Of a stretch of DNA of 64,000 bases, positions 43,509 to 54,100 are shown in pieces (the stretch's first letter is position 1; each line of letters opens with the position of its first letter). This stretch comes from Trissonchulus latispiculum. Lineage: Eukaryota > Nematoda > Enoplea > Enoplida > Ironidae. The notes under the pieces are model-generated. The model made no database searches and was not told the DNA's origin. It was given only the letters and a program-made list of their open reading frames with translations. The stretch is taken from the NCBI GenBank assembly GCA_030248195.1, contig JASAND010007645.1, forward strand, positions 90,814 through 154,813, written 5' to 3'. Made by a program: the position numbers and the translations under genes.

Positions 43509-44484
43509 ACATGCCTAGGAAGCTTTCCACATCCTTTACTGCCTTAGGCCTAGCAAACTCCTGTATTGACTTGATCCGGTCAGCCAGAGGTTCGACTCCT
43601 CGGGCGGAGATGGTGTGTCCAAGATATTTGACCTGGGTTTGCAGAAATGAGCACTTTTCCGTGTTGAGCTTGAGATCCGCGGCGACCAGTCGGTCGAAGA
43701 TTTCCTGCATAATTTCCAGATGGTCTTCGAAATTACGGGAGAAGATCAGGATATCATCAATGTAGATGATACATTTCTTCCACTGAAGATCTCCCAGGAC
43801 GCGCTCCATACAGCGCTGAAAATTGTCGGGAGCGGACTTCAGGCCAAAGGGCAGGACGTTGTACTCGACCTGGCCATGAAAGGTGTTGAAGGCTGCTTTA
43901 GCACGTAAGTCTTCGTCAAACTCTATCTGGTTGAATCCCTTGTTCAGATCCAGCGTGCTAAAGTATTTCGCTCCCTTCAGAGCAGCGAGGATGTCATCAA
44001 TTCTAGGGAGTGGGTAGATATCCGGCTGTGAGACCTGGTTGATTCGGCGGAAATCTACGCATAGGCGCCATTTTCCACTTGGCTTCGGGACGTAGAGCAT
44101 GGGTGAGGCCCACGGACTCTGTGATGGGCGGATGAACCCATGTTTGATCATTTCCTTGAGCTCTTCCAAGAGGGTGTCCCTGAGATGGACTGGCAGACGG
44201 TAAGGAGGAGAATAGAGCGGGGAATGAGTTCCGGTGTTTATTGTAGCCTGGAACACCGAGCACGTGCCCACATCATAGGGGTGGTGCGAGAAGACTGTTT
44301 CATTCCGGATGAGAGACTGGCAGAATTGGGCTATCTCCTTTTCCGACATTTCTGCAGTCGGCTTTGGCATTTCCTTGAAGACCTCAGGCAGGTCGTCGTA
44401 GGTTAACAGTCCCTCTGCTTTGGGTCCGGTGTGTTGTCGGGCTTTTAGCACGGACGGGTGGACATTGGCTCTGCGTTGAGCCAA
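43426..44484 (-). CDS. Reverse transcriptase of the retroelement
   Basis: 352 codons; the N-terminus is not at an ATG and overlaps the protease frame by 101 nt in the +1 frame. Ty3/Gypsy-type RT motifs are in order: WRLCVDFRRIN (139-149), FSTLDLNKGFNQIEF (175-189), VLPFGLKSAPDNFQ (210-223), CIIYIDDILIFS (238-249), KCSFLQTQVKYLGH (277-290). The catalytic aspartates in LDL and YIDD are intact. The frame ends LYQLKKKEHL, where the connection to RNase H should begin. About 50 residues expected before the RNase H core are missing, and the next frame picks up at TSDLGLG. That is a deletion with a frame change, located near 43435-43445. Confidence 0.9.
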   Translation of the reverse strand: MAQRRANVHPSVLKARQHTGPKAEGLLTYDDLPEVFKEMPKPTAEMSEKEIAQFCQSLIRNETVFSHHPYDVGTCSVFQATINTGTHSPLYSPPYRLPVHLRDTLLEELKEMIKHGFIRPSQSPWASPMLYVPKPSGKWRLCVDFRRINQVSQPDIYPLPRIDDILAALKGAKYFSTLDLNKGFNQIEFDEDLRAKAAFNTFHGQVEYNVLPFGLKSAPDNFQRCMERVLGDLQWKKCIIYIDDILIFSRNFEDHLEIMQEIFDRLVAADLKLNTEKCSFLQTQVKYLGHTISARGVEPLADRIKSIQEFARPKAVKDVESFLGMCAYYAKFIKGFASLASPLYQLKKKEHL

Positions 44485-45976
44485 TTCCGGAACTTCGGAT
44501 TCCGGGTAGTCCAGGACTTGATTCAGTTGGAGGACACAAGTTGTTTGGGGTCCGGACGTAGAAGGACTTGTACGAGTGATCGTCAGGTTCCGGAGAATCC
44601 TCTTGCGGCAGATCTGGGGTCACTGTTCCCAAGGCTTCCTTGGCGTACATCTGAATTGGTTCACAGGAATAGTTTTCCATGTACACAATGATCTGCCGGT
44701 CATCAAGTCTGACTCGGGCTGGCATACAAGCGACAGGGCGGTTAGGGTGATGTGGGGAACTGAACTTGTGCGGGTGAGGGTCGAAATCGCCCTCAACATT
44801 CAGGGTCACGTCAGGGGGAATCTCCACCATAGCGTTCACAATTGCTCTCGAGAAGGGAGGCAGGGTGAACCCTTTCATCAGGATCACCTGATACGACGTT
44901 GCCAGAGGGTATTGAGGGGTGGAGATGGGAATGGAATATTTCCCGGCCGGAAAGGTCGAATGGATCTTGATCTCATTGGTGTGGACCGAGATCTCGAAAG
45001 TGGCATTGAAGCGGGCCAGGAAGTCGGTGCATAACAACACATCTTGAGGGGCACTAGCGCTCACATAGAAGGTATGTGGCACCGGCGGGTGATTAGGACA
45101 TCCAGGGAACGTAACATATGCCTCAATCTTCTTGGTGATGTCCAACCGGTGTCTGGTTGCAGAAATGCTCCATTTGGGCCGTTCCAGCTCCGTGGCTGGC
45201 AGGTTATGCTTCTGGACTACGTGGTCGGCAATGACGGTGATATTGGCGCCTGTGTCGAGCAGGGCGGAGATGGTTGCTCCGTGGATCTGGATGTCTATCA
45301 ATAGGGGAGAGGCACTGAGGGAGAAACTTCCAAATTCGTCCTCAGGCGGGCTTTGAAGACTCCAGACGCGAGGCTCAAATTTACTGTCCCGGTGTCGTCG
45401 TCCAACAGAGGAGTCTTTAGAGCTGGCTCCAGATCGCTGACTGGGTGGAGGTGAAAACGCTCTTTCAGCTTCTTCTCCTGGTCCAGGGCTCCTTGCTCTT
45501 CCGGGACTATGGCTTCTACGGGAAGCGGGTTGTCTGAGCAGGCGGGAAGATTCGGTATGGTGTTCCTCGTCAGATGGATGATTAAGGAGTGCTCGTCTAG
45601 AGCGGGTTACGGCCCCAGGACTTGGGAGCAAGGGGCTCCGTGGTCTAGCGCCCATTGGACTCCGAGGTCGGGCTCCCATTGGGTGTTCTTGGTAACCTCC
45701 GTAATTTGCAGACGGGATTCGCTGCAAGGCGTCCAAGGGAATTTCTTCGAACCCGAGGGGGGCTGGTGGAGCGGTCGGAGGCGGTGCCTGCTGCTCAGCT
45801 CCGTATCTGGCAGCTAGAATTGAATGCATAGGGTGCTCCCATAGCGTTTGGGCTCCGGAGAGTTGTTGCCGGTGCCGGCAGGACTGTTGCTCGTTGGCGG
45901 GGATGTCGGTACCTTCTGCAGTCCCGTACCAAGACGGCTGAGGCGAAGTCCGCAATTGAGGCAAGCGCCTCTGCAA
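44384..45976 (-). CDS. Retropepsin-like protease region
   Basis: 530 codons, same frame as gag but separated from it by the env gene. The frame opens directly after TGA at the sequence TATTGCAG, a plausible splice acceptor. The N-terminal 200 residues are disordered, proline/arginine/serine-rich, with a duplicated MGARPRSP. The protease begins near residue 220: SALLDTGANITVIADHVV gives the catalytic DTGA at 241-244, and DVLLCTDFLARF at 312-323 is the second conserved strand. A second folded-looking region follows (ILMKGFTLPPFSRAIVNAMVEI). The last ~100 residues are linker. The RT lies in the +1 frame; whether this is a programmed shift or a lesion cannot be told from one copy. Confidence 0.85.
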   Translation of the reverse strand: MQRRLPQLRTSPQPSWYGTAEGTDIPANEQQSCRHRQQLSGAQTLWEHPMHSILAARYGAEQQAPPPTAPPAPLGFEEIPLDALQRIPSANYGGYQEHPMGARPRSPMGARPRSPLLPSPGAVTRSRRALLNHPSDEEHHTESSRLLRQPASRRSHSPGRARSPGPGEEAERAFSPPPSQRSGASSKDSSVGRRHRDSKFEPRVWSLQSPPEDEFGSFSLSASPLLIDIQIHGATISALLDTGANITVIADHVVQKHNLPATELERPKWSISATRHRLDITKKIEAYVTFPGCPNHPPVPHTFYVSASAPQDVLLCTDFLARFNATFEISVHTNEIKIHSTFPAGKYSIPISTPQYPLATSYQVILMKGFTLPPFSRAIVNAMVEIPPDVTLNVEGDFDPHPHKFSSPHHPNRPVACMPARVRLDDRQIIVYMENYSCEPIQMYAKEALGTVTPDLPQEDSPEPDDHSYKSFYVRTPNNLCPPTESSPGLPGIRSSGIGSTQSQCPPVRAKSPTTHRTQSRGTVNLRRPA

Positions 45977-48690
45977 TACTCAAGCATTGCCTCGCGGGTG
46001 TCGGCGAGACACGGAGAGAACCAGATGGTGATAATGATACCAATAGCGATGAGGACCAGAATTATTATGAAGGCGGTCCAGACCTGAATGTCCAGGGGAT
46101 GCACAAACAGGGGAGCATCTCTATGGTGTTTCTTGAGGATGTCCTTTACGGCGCGGTTCTCATACTCCGCACGCTCTAGGTCAGTGTACTGAAGGGGCAC
46201 CACGTCTAGGATCGGCGCACTGAAGGGCAGTCGGTTGACAACCAGCGGCGTTGAATGCTGTATGACCTCGATGGCGCTGGTCAGGACCAAGTCGCCAATG
46301 ATGATGTGGTTATACTTACCATGCTCCAGCCAAACAACACCATTATCCGGTACAGGCACGACTTCACCGCGTGACACGTGTTGTAGCTGGGGGGTCTGGG
46401 TCAGCATGATCTCCTTATAACTGGTTCTGATGAGAACTCCCGCAGGAGTGGAAGAGAAATCAGTGTCGGGGGTCATAACCTTGACCAGCATTTGTTGTCG
46501 GCAATTGGCAGTATCCAATGGCAGACTCGACACAATGGCTTTCAGGCAGGCAGATCGGGTTGTGGCCACTAAGGAGCTGGGGCCACATAACCAGAGACCG
46601 GGAGACGATTGGCACTCATCAAGCTTGACTTCGGAAAACTCGGAACTTTTATGGCCCACTTCGTGTCTGACGAATTGTGGTACGGGGGCCTTCAGCTGGG
46701 TATTACTGTGGGGGTCATTATAGCCCACGTTACTTACCTCATAGATAGGGGCCACATCTGCGCGCGTCGGTGTAGGAACTTCCAAGATGAATCCAAAAAT
46801 CAGCTTGCGGATATCCATTCGCACAGGATAGATACGACCAAATCGGTAAATCAGGCTGGGTTCGTCACGCAGCAAGGATCGGTTCAGCTGCGCGTGATTG
46901 TTGACGATATCTCGGATGATTTTGTAGTTGATCAGGCTGGGAGAGATCTTGCCATCCAATCCAGCGGTCATTACGCTATCTATGCTGTGCTTGAGGGAGT
47001 GTTCGAAATTAGACACGATAAGCGAATACTGGACGTGCGTATTCATAGTGAACGCCTCACAGCGGGCGGAATTGATCAGGCCGAGCAGTTCCTGCAGGGA
47101 ATAGTGCATGAAAGAGTAGATCTGCTCGTTCGCTTCGACCAGCTTTTCCAGGGCGTCCTGATGAGCTAGGACTTGCTCGTCCAGTTTGTGGGTCGCCTCA
47201 ATGATGGCATTGACCTTGTTTTGGACCTTGTCCAAATGGACTGTGTTGGAAATGGACATTCCGAGGCCAACCAATCCGATGATGGCTCCAATGGCTCGCT
47301 TGCTCCGGTGAATCGGGAGCCGGGAGTGAATCGACTGATATCCGTGGTCTGAGTACAGGGAATCGTTGTAACTGGTATATTTGGGAGTAGAGGAATTGCA
47401 GAGGATAGGGCTCTTTTCACAGATTATCTTCATGATGGCCGAGTAATATTGGGTGTTCAAGATTCCACTGTACATCTCATGATACTCGTCCGTGATATTC
47501 TGAACCAAACTGTTCAGGTGAGGCTCGTGCGGACAATCCACGAGCCATTCGTTGACCCTTTCTCGGTGGGTCGTACAGGTCTTGCATCTGGCTCGCATCT
47601 GCTCCGTCTGGTTTTCGACTGGCACGCGGCACAGACTGCACGGCCAATCATTGTCCGAACTGAGTCTGGAACCGCACTTACTGCAGCGGGATAGCAGATG
47701 GTCCGGAATATCATGCCTTTGTCCGCTGCACAGGGTACAGAATGACAGCCAAGCCTTCATCTTCTTGACTCGAGGAGGCTCCGGCATTTTCATGTGGATC
47801 AAGATCGGGATGTATTCGGATCGCTCGTACGTGGCCATCAATCCTTTGGGGGATAGGGCCAGTCCCCATTGAGTGGAGACCATTGAGTGCATAGATTTGG
47901 CCCTTTCGGCGAAGTAATCGTCTGCAAATTGTGCCTTGACTCCAGGCACCCAAAAGGCAATAAGCAGACCCAGTACCATCCACATCAGGATGATGGGAAA
48001 CGGGATTCCTCCGTCGAGACAGTTTCGACCGGTTGAGGCCTTCTTGGCCTGAGGCTCTGGCTTTGGCGGTGTGGTCTGCGCTTCAGGGGCTGAAACCACG
48101 AGCTGTCTTCTGGCGGGTGCCGACCGAGCTCGGCCGGGATATTTCCGAGCAGGCGGCGTTCTGGGACGCTCTGGACTGGAGGGCTCGTCTGTGGTGAGCC
48201 GGACAGGATTCTCTGCGGCCAGCTTGGCCTTAGCGTTCAAGTACTTCTTGTGGGCGGCCCAGCAGCGTTCACGTTCCTTCTTTCGCTGCCAGATTCGACG
48301 TTCGTCTTGCTGAGCGCGTTTCCGTTCTCTGGTTCGGATATCCTTGAGCAATCGGCGCAGGAAGCGGATATCCTTAGGACAGAGGACACAGTTTGGCACC
48401 AAGGTCCCTACCTGTGGCTGAGGGACAATTTGGGGCTGCTTCTTCTTAGCGTTCTTGGTTGGTTGGTTCCTTCTTCTGCGCTTTTCCGTCGACACGGACT
48501 TCAGCTGTTCGGATTTCTCGCATTTCTGCATTGGCCACAATGGGCAGGATGTCCTGGTCATAGTCAGATTCCTCAGGACTGGAGTAGGTATAGAAGTGGA
48601 AGGGATCGTAGTCGAAGATAGGCCTGTCGGGTTCGGGGGAGGACGGCAGTTCCGAATGTTCAGGGTAGGGAAAGGCATTTTCCCCGGCAT
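45814..48690 (-). CDS. Envelope-like class I fusion glycoprotein
   Basis: 958 codons from ATG at 48690. Residues 1-228 are a long, basic, probably cytosolic leader. A hydrophobic signal anchor lies at 229-254. The ectodomain has four CxxC pairs (C318/321, C336/339, C351/354, C369/372), a furin-type RSKR at 462-465, then an A/I/G/L-rich fusion-peptide candidate from 466 to about 486. A heptad-like helix follows (490-540; LDEQVLAHQDALEKLVEANEQ). N-glycosylation sites include 360, 398, 432, 442 and 603. The membrane anchor is at 869-893, with a 65-residue tail. Overall it resembles F-type envelopes of errantiviruses and baculoviruses. It overlaps gag by 245 nt and the protease frame by 163 nt. 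It appears intact. Its place before pol is unusual. Confidence 0.8.
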   Translation of the reverse strand: MPGKMPFPTLNIRNCRPPPNPTGLSSTTIPSTSIPTPVLRNLTMTRTSCPLWPMQKCEKSEQLKSVSTEKRRRRNQPTKNAKKKQPQIVPQPQVGTLVPNCVLCPKDIRFLRRLLKDIRTRERKRAQQDERRIWQRKKERERCWAAHKKYLNAKAKLAAENPVRLTTDEPSSPERPRTPPARKYPGRARSAPARRQLVVSAPEAQTTPPKPEPQAKKASTGRNCLDGGIPFPIILMWMVLGLLIAFWVPGVKAQFADDYFAERAKSMHSMVSTQWGLALSPKGLMATYERSEYIPILIHMKMPEPPRVKKMKAWLSFCTLCSGQRHDIPDHLLSRCSKCGSRLSSDNDWPCSLCRVPVENQTEQMRARCKTCTTHRERVNEWLVDCPHEPHLNSLVQNITDEYHEMYSGILNTQYYSAIMKIICEKSPILCNSSTPKYTSYNDSLYSDHGYQSIHSRLPIHRSKRAIGAIIGLVGLGMSISNTVHLDKVQNKVNAIIEATHKLDEQVLAHQDALEKLVEANEQIYSFMHYSLQELLGLINSARCEAFTMNTHVQYSLIVSNFEHSLKHSIDSVMTAGLDGKISPSLINYKIIRDIVNNHAQLNRSLLRDEPSLIYRFGRIYPVRMDIRKLIFGFILEVPTPTRADVAPIYEVSNVGYNDPHSNTQLKAPVPQFVRHEVGHKSSEFSEVKLDECQSSPGLWLCGPSSLVATTRSACLKAIVSSLPLDTANCRQQMLVKVMTPDTDFSSTPAGVLIRTSYKEIMLTQTPQLQHVSRGEVVPVPDNGVVWLEHGKYNHIIIGDLVLTSAIEVIQHSTPLVVNRLPFSAPILDVVPLQYTDLERAEYENRAVKDILKKHHRDAPLFVHPLDIQVWTAFIIILVLIAIGIIITIWFSPCLADTREAMLEYCRGACLNCGLRLSRLGTGLQKVPTSPPTSNSPAGTGNNSPEPKRYGSTLCIQF
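45969..45985 (-). promoter_or_regulatory. Candidate 3' splice site opening the pol frame
   Basis: On the minus strand GAGTATTGCAG lies inside the 3' end of env, immediately after the TGA that closes the protease frame upstream. Splicing here would enter the pro-pol frame. Confidence 0.4.
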
Positions 48691-51016
48691 CTAGGATAGG
48701 GTCATCTTCCTCAATGGCCATTCCGGCTTGAGCCAGCAGCTTTCGGGCGGTTTCTCGGGCCGCTTCCAGGTCTGCGGGTTGTCGATGCTCCGCGTCCTTC
48801 TCGGGGAGCTTGCTTCGGCCAGGATAGGGCAGGTTAGCGGCTTCCAGGACTGATTCCACCTGGGCCAGGGGTGGCAATCCAAGCTGGATCCTGAATTCTC
48901 GGACGGCTTCACCGAGGTCCACTTCCAGACGTCGGGGCGCTTGGACTGACTGGGCCCGGGCCAAGGGGCTTCCCGTCTTGACGAGATCGGGGCGTTCAGG
49001 ACTTCGCAGCAGGGTGCGTCCTCGTCCCAGGGATTGAGACCTCTCAGTCTTGTGAGATCCCACAGGCTGGACGGGAATCACAGGCTTGTGATCCAGCTTG
49101 TCGAGATTCTGGAGGCTGGCAGGGGCGATGCTTTGGGGAAGCTGACCTTTCACTTCAGGAGCCTTTGCAGGCGGGGGCGAATCAGCAGAGGATTTACTTT
49201 TCCCAGCATAGACGCGATCGGGGTGGAAGGGCAATCCATAGGTGGTTTCCATAGGGGCGGCCGTCTTGTACATGGCCGGGGGCACTTCACAGACATTAGG
49301 CTTCTGATACATCGGCAGAGAATAGAGTTCCCGGTCCAATTTCTCTGTCACGGCGTCCAGGGTGAACGAGGTATGATCATTCTGGGTGAATCCCTTGAGA
49401 TAGGGCGGCGTGGAATAAGACTGTTCACCAAGATTTGTGATTTCCTGCTCAAGTCGCAGGATCTGGGTAGGCAAGGCGGGATCCGGGGCTTTGAAGCTTA
49501 CCTTGGATTCCTGTGGGACAGCGGCCAGAGTCTGGATCACTGACGGTCCAGGGCGTTGATGCTGCCTGACATCAGCGAATCGGGACCCATAGGGGGCATG
49601 GACGGATTCCGAGGCATTTCGATCCTCGTTTCTACCCCAGGAGGGCCTGGGATTGCGTTCCTGCTGGTCAGGATAGGATGGTCCATTTCTGGGTTGGGAC
49701 CTATCATTGAAGTCCCGATTTCCCCCGTTCGGGTTATTCTGGAATCTGGGGGGTCCGCTGAAAGGTCTGGAATTCCCGGCATTTCCACCGTTTCGGTTGT
49801 TGTTGTTGTTCCGGGGAGGTCCAGAATAGTCGTTTCGGGGCCGGTGGGCGCCTCCACCGGGGGCTCGACATTCTCGTCGCGAATGTCCGCCTTTGCCGCA
49901 GTTGAAACAGCGATAATCGCTGGGAAAGGGAATCTTGTTGTCCGACCTCTGAGGAGGCGGGGAGCTCTTCCTGTTGTTTCCTGATCCATTGCCATTCTTC
50001 ATACTGCGGACTTCTGTGGCCAGGGAAGCGGTACTTTGCACCAGGGACGACAGGGCAGTGACTAGCGCAGGGCCTGTAAGCCCTCCGGAAGTGAGGTTTC
50101 CTTCCGGATCTAGCTCCAGGAAGGCAGGAGTCCCTTCTCCGGGGTATACGCCTTCAGCTTCGCGGGCTTTCTTGAAGGCGAGGGAATAATCCTGAGTGTC
50201 CATAGGGACATGGGGCTTGAATTCGTTCCTCAAGCCAATCAGGAACAGACGGACCTTGATCGCCTCCAGCATATCCGGGTCTGCTCCATCTTCCCAGGCA
50301 ATGCGGGCGTACTTCTGCAGCCTGAGGGAGTAATCTGCAACAGATTCATGGGCCAGCTGTTTAATGCTGAACAGCTTTGCCGAGGCGTGCATTCCGGTCA
50401 ACGGCGGAACCATGTGCTCTCTCAGCACGGCTACCGAGGCATCCCAATCATAGGGTCGCATGGCGCCTCGGGGCAGGCACTTGTAGATCTCTGTCGCACG
50501 CCCTTGGAGGGTAGAGGAGAAATTCATGACCTTCTGATGGTCATCCATACTGAGTCGTTGGCAGAATCTTTCGTAGTTTGCCAGATGGTCGTCGAAGTTC
50601 TCGTAGTCCTTTCCGGAAAAGGTGGGCATATCCCTATAAGAAAAGGAAACGGCCTGGGTGTGAATGCTTCTCTGCAGGGAGGCCAGGATATTGCCCATTC
50701 CGTGGAACTCTGCGGAATCAGAGCTGGCAGGAGAGTCCGGGCGGTTGTTGGGTTCGAGAGGGTTATTTGGGTCTCCGGGACCGCCGGGGCCTCCAGGACC
50801 GCCAGGACCTCCAGGGCCACCAGGACCACCGGGGCCATTGGGATCAGATGGACCTCCAGGTCCGCCTGAAAAGGAGACGCGGCTGCGCCTGAATCCTCCT
50901 CCAGAGCCGGGGGCATACGGTGGGGGCGGCATCATGGAGGGATCTTGATTGTCTTCACTCTCGTAGTCAGAATTCCGGTAGTTCTGGCTATCAGGAACTG
51001 GATTTTCCATATCCAT
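48446..51016 (-). CDS. gag: Gag polyprotein of the retroelement
   Basis: 856 codons from ATG at 51016, the first gene after the 5' [14 protein letters not shown] at 27-37 contains PPPPY, a late-domain motif for NEDD4/ESCRT recruitment. Residues 51-82 are a collagen-like run of GGP/GPGGP units. A retrotransposon-gag capsid domain spans about 125-290 ([49 protein letters not shown]). A CCHC zinc knuckle lies at 370-383 ([14 protein letters not shown]), followed by an N/G/R-rich RNA-binding region. The remaining ~370 residues are a long, largely disordered C-terminal extension with proline and acidic segments, making this Gag about twice the usual Gypsy length. The reading frame is intact. The end overlaps the env start. 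Confidence 0.9.
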   Translation of the reverse strand: MDMENPVPDSQNYRNSDYESEDNQDPSMMPPPPYAPGSGGGFRRSRVSFSGGPGGPSDPNGPGGPGGPGGPGGPGGPGGPGDPNNPLEPNNRPDSPASSDSAEFHGMGNILASLQRSIHTQAVSFSYRDMPTFSGKDYENFDDHLANYERFCQRLSMDDHQKVMNFSSTLQGRATEIYKCLPRGAMRPYDWDASVAVLREHMVPPLTGMHASAKLFSIKQLAHESVADYSLRLQKYARIAWEDGADPDMLEAIKVRLFLIGLRNEFKPHVPMDTQDYSLAFKKAREAEGVYPGEGTPAFLELDPEGNLTSGGLTGPALVTALSSLVQSTASLATEVRSMKNGNGSGNNRKSSPPPQRSDNKIPFPSDYRCFNCGKGGHSRRECRAPGGGAHRPRNDYSGPPRNNNNNRNGGNAGNSRPFSGPPRFQNNPNGGNRDFNDRSQPRNGPSYPDQQERNPRPSWGRNEDRNASESVHAPYGSRFADVRQHQRPGPSVIQTLAAVPQESKVSFKAPDPALPTQILRLEQEITNLGEQSYSTPPYLKGFTQNDHTSFTLDAVTEKLDRELYSLPMYQKPNVCEVPPAMYKTAAPMETTYGLPFHPDRVYAGKSKSSADSPPPAKAPEVKGQLPQSIAPASLQNLDKLDHKPVIPVQPVGSHKTERSQSLGRGRTLLRSPERPDLVKTGSPLARAQSVQAPRRLEVDLGEAVREFRIQLGLPPLAQVESVLEAANLPYPGRSKLPEKDAEHRQPADLEAARETARKLLAQAGMAIEEDDPILDAGENAFPYPEHSELPSSPEPDRPIFDYDPFHFYTYSSPEESDYDQDILPIVANAEMREIRTAEVRVDGKAQKKEPTNQER
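48688..48705 (-). promoter_or_regulatory. Candidate 3' splice site abutting the env ATG
   Basis: On the minus strand GACCCTATCCTAG runs directly into ATG of env. The pyrimidine tract is short, but the AG is placed exactly at the start codon. Confidence 0.45.
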
Positions 51017-51104
51017 CGTTGATCCAAGGGATTTGTTGAGTTTTCCTCACTGAGATGAATTGATAGGAGATGTCCTCACTGGGGGCTCCACTTTGTTTAT
51101 GCCG
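51017..51104 (-). promoter_or_regulatory. 5' leader with two candidate splice donors
   Basis: Between the 5' LTR and the gag ATG the sequence CAGTGAGGA occurs twice (plus 51042-51052 and 51072-51081). Each contains CA|GTGAGG, an acceptable 5' splice site. TGGAGCCCCCAGTGAGGA, 16 bases after the LTR, begins with TGG as primer-binding sites do, but I could not match it to a tRNA 3' end. Confidence 0.4.
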
Positions 51105-54100
51105 TGTAATAGAGTGACTGAGATCTGTGACGAGTTATGGGCTGAGGCTGAAAGTAAACTGATTTGGGTCGTGAGATTTGCTGTAGTTGGTTAGGCTTAT
51201 GATAGGCTTCTTCGGCCTGTTGATCTGATCAGCACTCTAGAACACTGGTCAGCGCGTGGGGATTCAGAGATCTCCACTTAGATTGACGTACAGACTGTAG
51301 TGGTGTTCTGACAGACCGTACTTAATGGCTGACCGGGTAGGGGTTTAGATTCGTGAGTTCGTTTAAGATAAGGGGTCACCAGGGGGTTTATAGTCTCTAT
51401 ATCGACTCTTTCCGATTGATGCAGTCTTATCCTCTAGCTCGGATAAGACAGGGAACGATGATCTGAAAAGTAAGCTGAAGACGAGTCTAAAAGTCACACA
51501 ATTTATTGACACAAAAGTACAGACTGTAGTTATCAATTCCAGCAGATACGGTGTTCAATGCAAGGTTATGGTACAATGAACAGAGATTACAATGATCTGC
51601 CAGAATTGTCCTTCTAGTATTGACTGGTCTAGGTTTTGGTTTGGGTTTGGGGTACACACTGTCTCCAGGACTTTTCCTGATATTCCACCAGATTACACTA
51701 CGGGGTCGGATAGGTAACCTATATGTTCTGGGGCCTCCGTGTAACGGCTACCCAGGCGACTGAATTTAGAGAGACGAGAGGTCCGTTCCTGAAATGGAGA
51801 ATTACAGTTACGGGCTGAAGAGTGTCGGACGAGATATGAAAAGGTCGATCGGCTGAACAACTATATATAATTATGTAAATTAAAGCAGAGAATACAATTG
51901 TTCAATGAGATTTAGGCACGCTTTTCAACAGGATAGACAATCACGATAACTGACTGGTTTCCGCTGAACATTTTCTCGTGATAGGCTTGCAAAGAATTAC
52001 TGAACACTGATCAAAAGTTAGGTTTCCCAATGGTGATTCGCGATTGGCCGACTGTCTCTGCTTGACGCCACATTACCCTTGCCAAAGTATATCCGGTTAG
52101 CTACCTCTCTGAGATCTGAGATACAGGATCAACTGAACCCAGGCTACTGGATACTGAGACCGGATCTACTTCTGGATCCACAACACAAGAACTGACTGAC
52201 AGGACACTGGCGACAGGACTGACACTGACTACTGACTCTGAACAGGAGGCTACCAGCTTCTCTCGACACTGACTGATTAGGCTTTGGCAGCAGACGTGCG
52301 GCAACCTGAATCAAATGGGTTAAAACCCATTAGAAACAGCGGTGGTGGGGATTAGAACCCCAGCAACTATTATCCGGACTAATAGGCTTCCAAGTGTGGG
52401 TTTTGACACCCGAAACGTGCTTTGTGTGTGTCTTGTTAACTGTTCTTTGCTTTCAGACAGAATTCAGACGTTTTGGATGGTTTTGGTGTGCGAATGAACA
52501 AGATTGAACGTTTTCCTGGCCGTTCTGGTGTTTCCGGCCAGATATGCAAATGAGGCTGGACTGGACTAAAGGATTGGACACAGACCGTGAACTACACTGC
52601 TCAATACTGCCTAACTGACTAGAATCAATTAATACAAAACTAAAACTAACTTAAAACTAGCTACGTTTATCTAAAAACTCCTATACTGACAATTCTAACA
52701 CCTAGGGCTCAATACCGGCTATAACTGAAACTGGATACTGAACTATGGACTGTTACCCTCTAATCTACGGGTACACAGCACTAAACTACACCTGGTAACT
52801 GTCTGCCACTGCCAAGACACTATTCCCTACGAAGCTGGTCACATTATACGGTATTCAATCTAATTCTAGCCCTAGGACAGAATATGCAAATGAGCTTACG
52901 TAAATTTGAACCTAAACGGGCTAACCTACCTAATTATCACGGACTGGACCCATTCCCTGCAGAGGCTCCACATCTTGAGCAAGATAACCTACGCAGGCCT
53001 CTGCGATTAGCGATTAACAGCAATCCTAAACAATTACTAAATCTGAACTACTGGACAATTATCAAGACTAGACTACAAACAATTATCGGCTATGAACTAT
53101 ACAAGATTCGAGCATGGGCTCTCTTTCCGGCCCGGATACGTACCTAATCTAATTATTATTAATCATTAACTACCTACCTAACTGCTAATTAAGTTATTTT
53201 AATTATTATTTTACTGGACTGGTCTCAAGACCTCAACTGGAGGTATTTACATGAGTAGCCCCACACATACAGTTATTATCATTCTTTCAGTTTATTCTTG
53301 ACGTGCAACAAGACCTCCAACTGGGAGGAGTTTACATGAAGTGCCCATCATGCATACAAATCACTGGATATTAATTAAAGTTAATCACGGGGCCTCAAGA
53401 CCCTCTCTGCGAAGGTATTTACATGAGGAACCCGGAAGTCGATAATTAAAATAACTTAAAGCCTAAATGGGGCTACTTCCCACATTAACTACTACCTAAG
53501 CTAATTAATCTAATTAATACCTAACTAAGTGCGTTCTGATTCGGAAATGGCCCGTGTCATGGCCATTTCCAGGTGATTGCTCGTGTTTTTGCGTGAATTC
53601 TGCGTGTGCAATTTTGGAGAGGGATTCGGAAGCCAAAAGTCGGATAATAATTGCTGCTCGCAATTATTATCAAGACAACAAAACTACAAAAACATTTAAA
53701 ACCTTGATAATTAACTGGTTTGAAATGTACTGGAAAGATTCGTTTTCGAAGCGAGTTTTAGAAACAATCCTACTCTTTTGACCGGCTGAACTAAAGAGAG
53801 CACAAATATAGAACAGTGAGCAGTTTTGATTGGCGCGGCAAGAAGTATGGCCGGCGGGCCTGGCCGCCGGCTGTGGGGAAAATGGGACATTCTATTGCGT
53901 GGCAGTTCCGGGAAGTTATTCAACTTCCCGGGCTTGGGGGGAACAGGAAGGGTCCTCCCCTCAATACCTAGGTTGCCCCAAATATTTGAGGAATTTTGGG
54001 AGTTTTGGGTTACTGTCGTAGTTGGGTGGAAGGTGAGTAAAAATAGCAAAAATGGGCTTTTTGAGACTTGAACCGGGGATTGAACTTTGAGGTTTTGGAT

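Noticed and set aside
44490..44580. Canonical -1 slippery heptamer CCCAAAC in the protease-RT overlap
   Set aside because: A -1 shift there runs quickly into TGA, and RT is in the +1 frame, so this heptamer cannot explain RT expression.
51072..51092. Primer-binding site TGGAGCCCCCAGTGAGGA
   Set aside because: Starts with TGG but lies 16 bases from the LTR and fits no tRNA 3' end I can reconstruct; mentioned only as a weak candidate.
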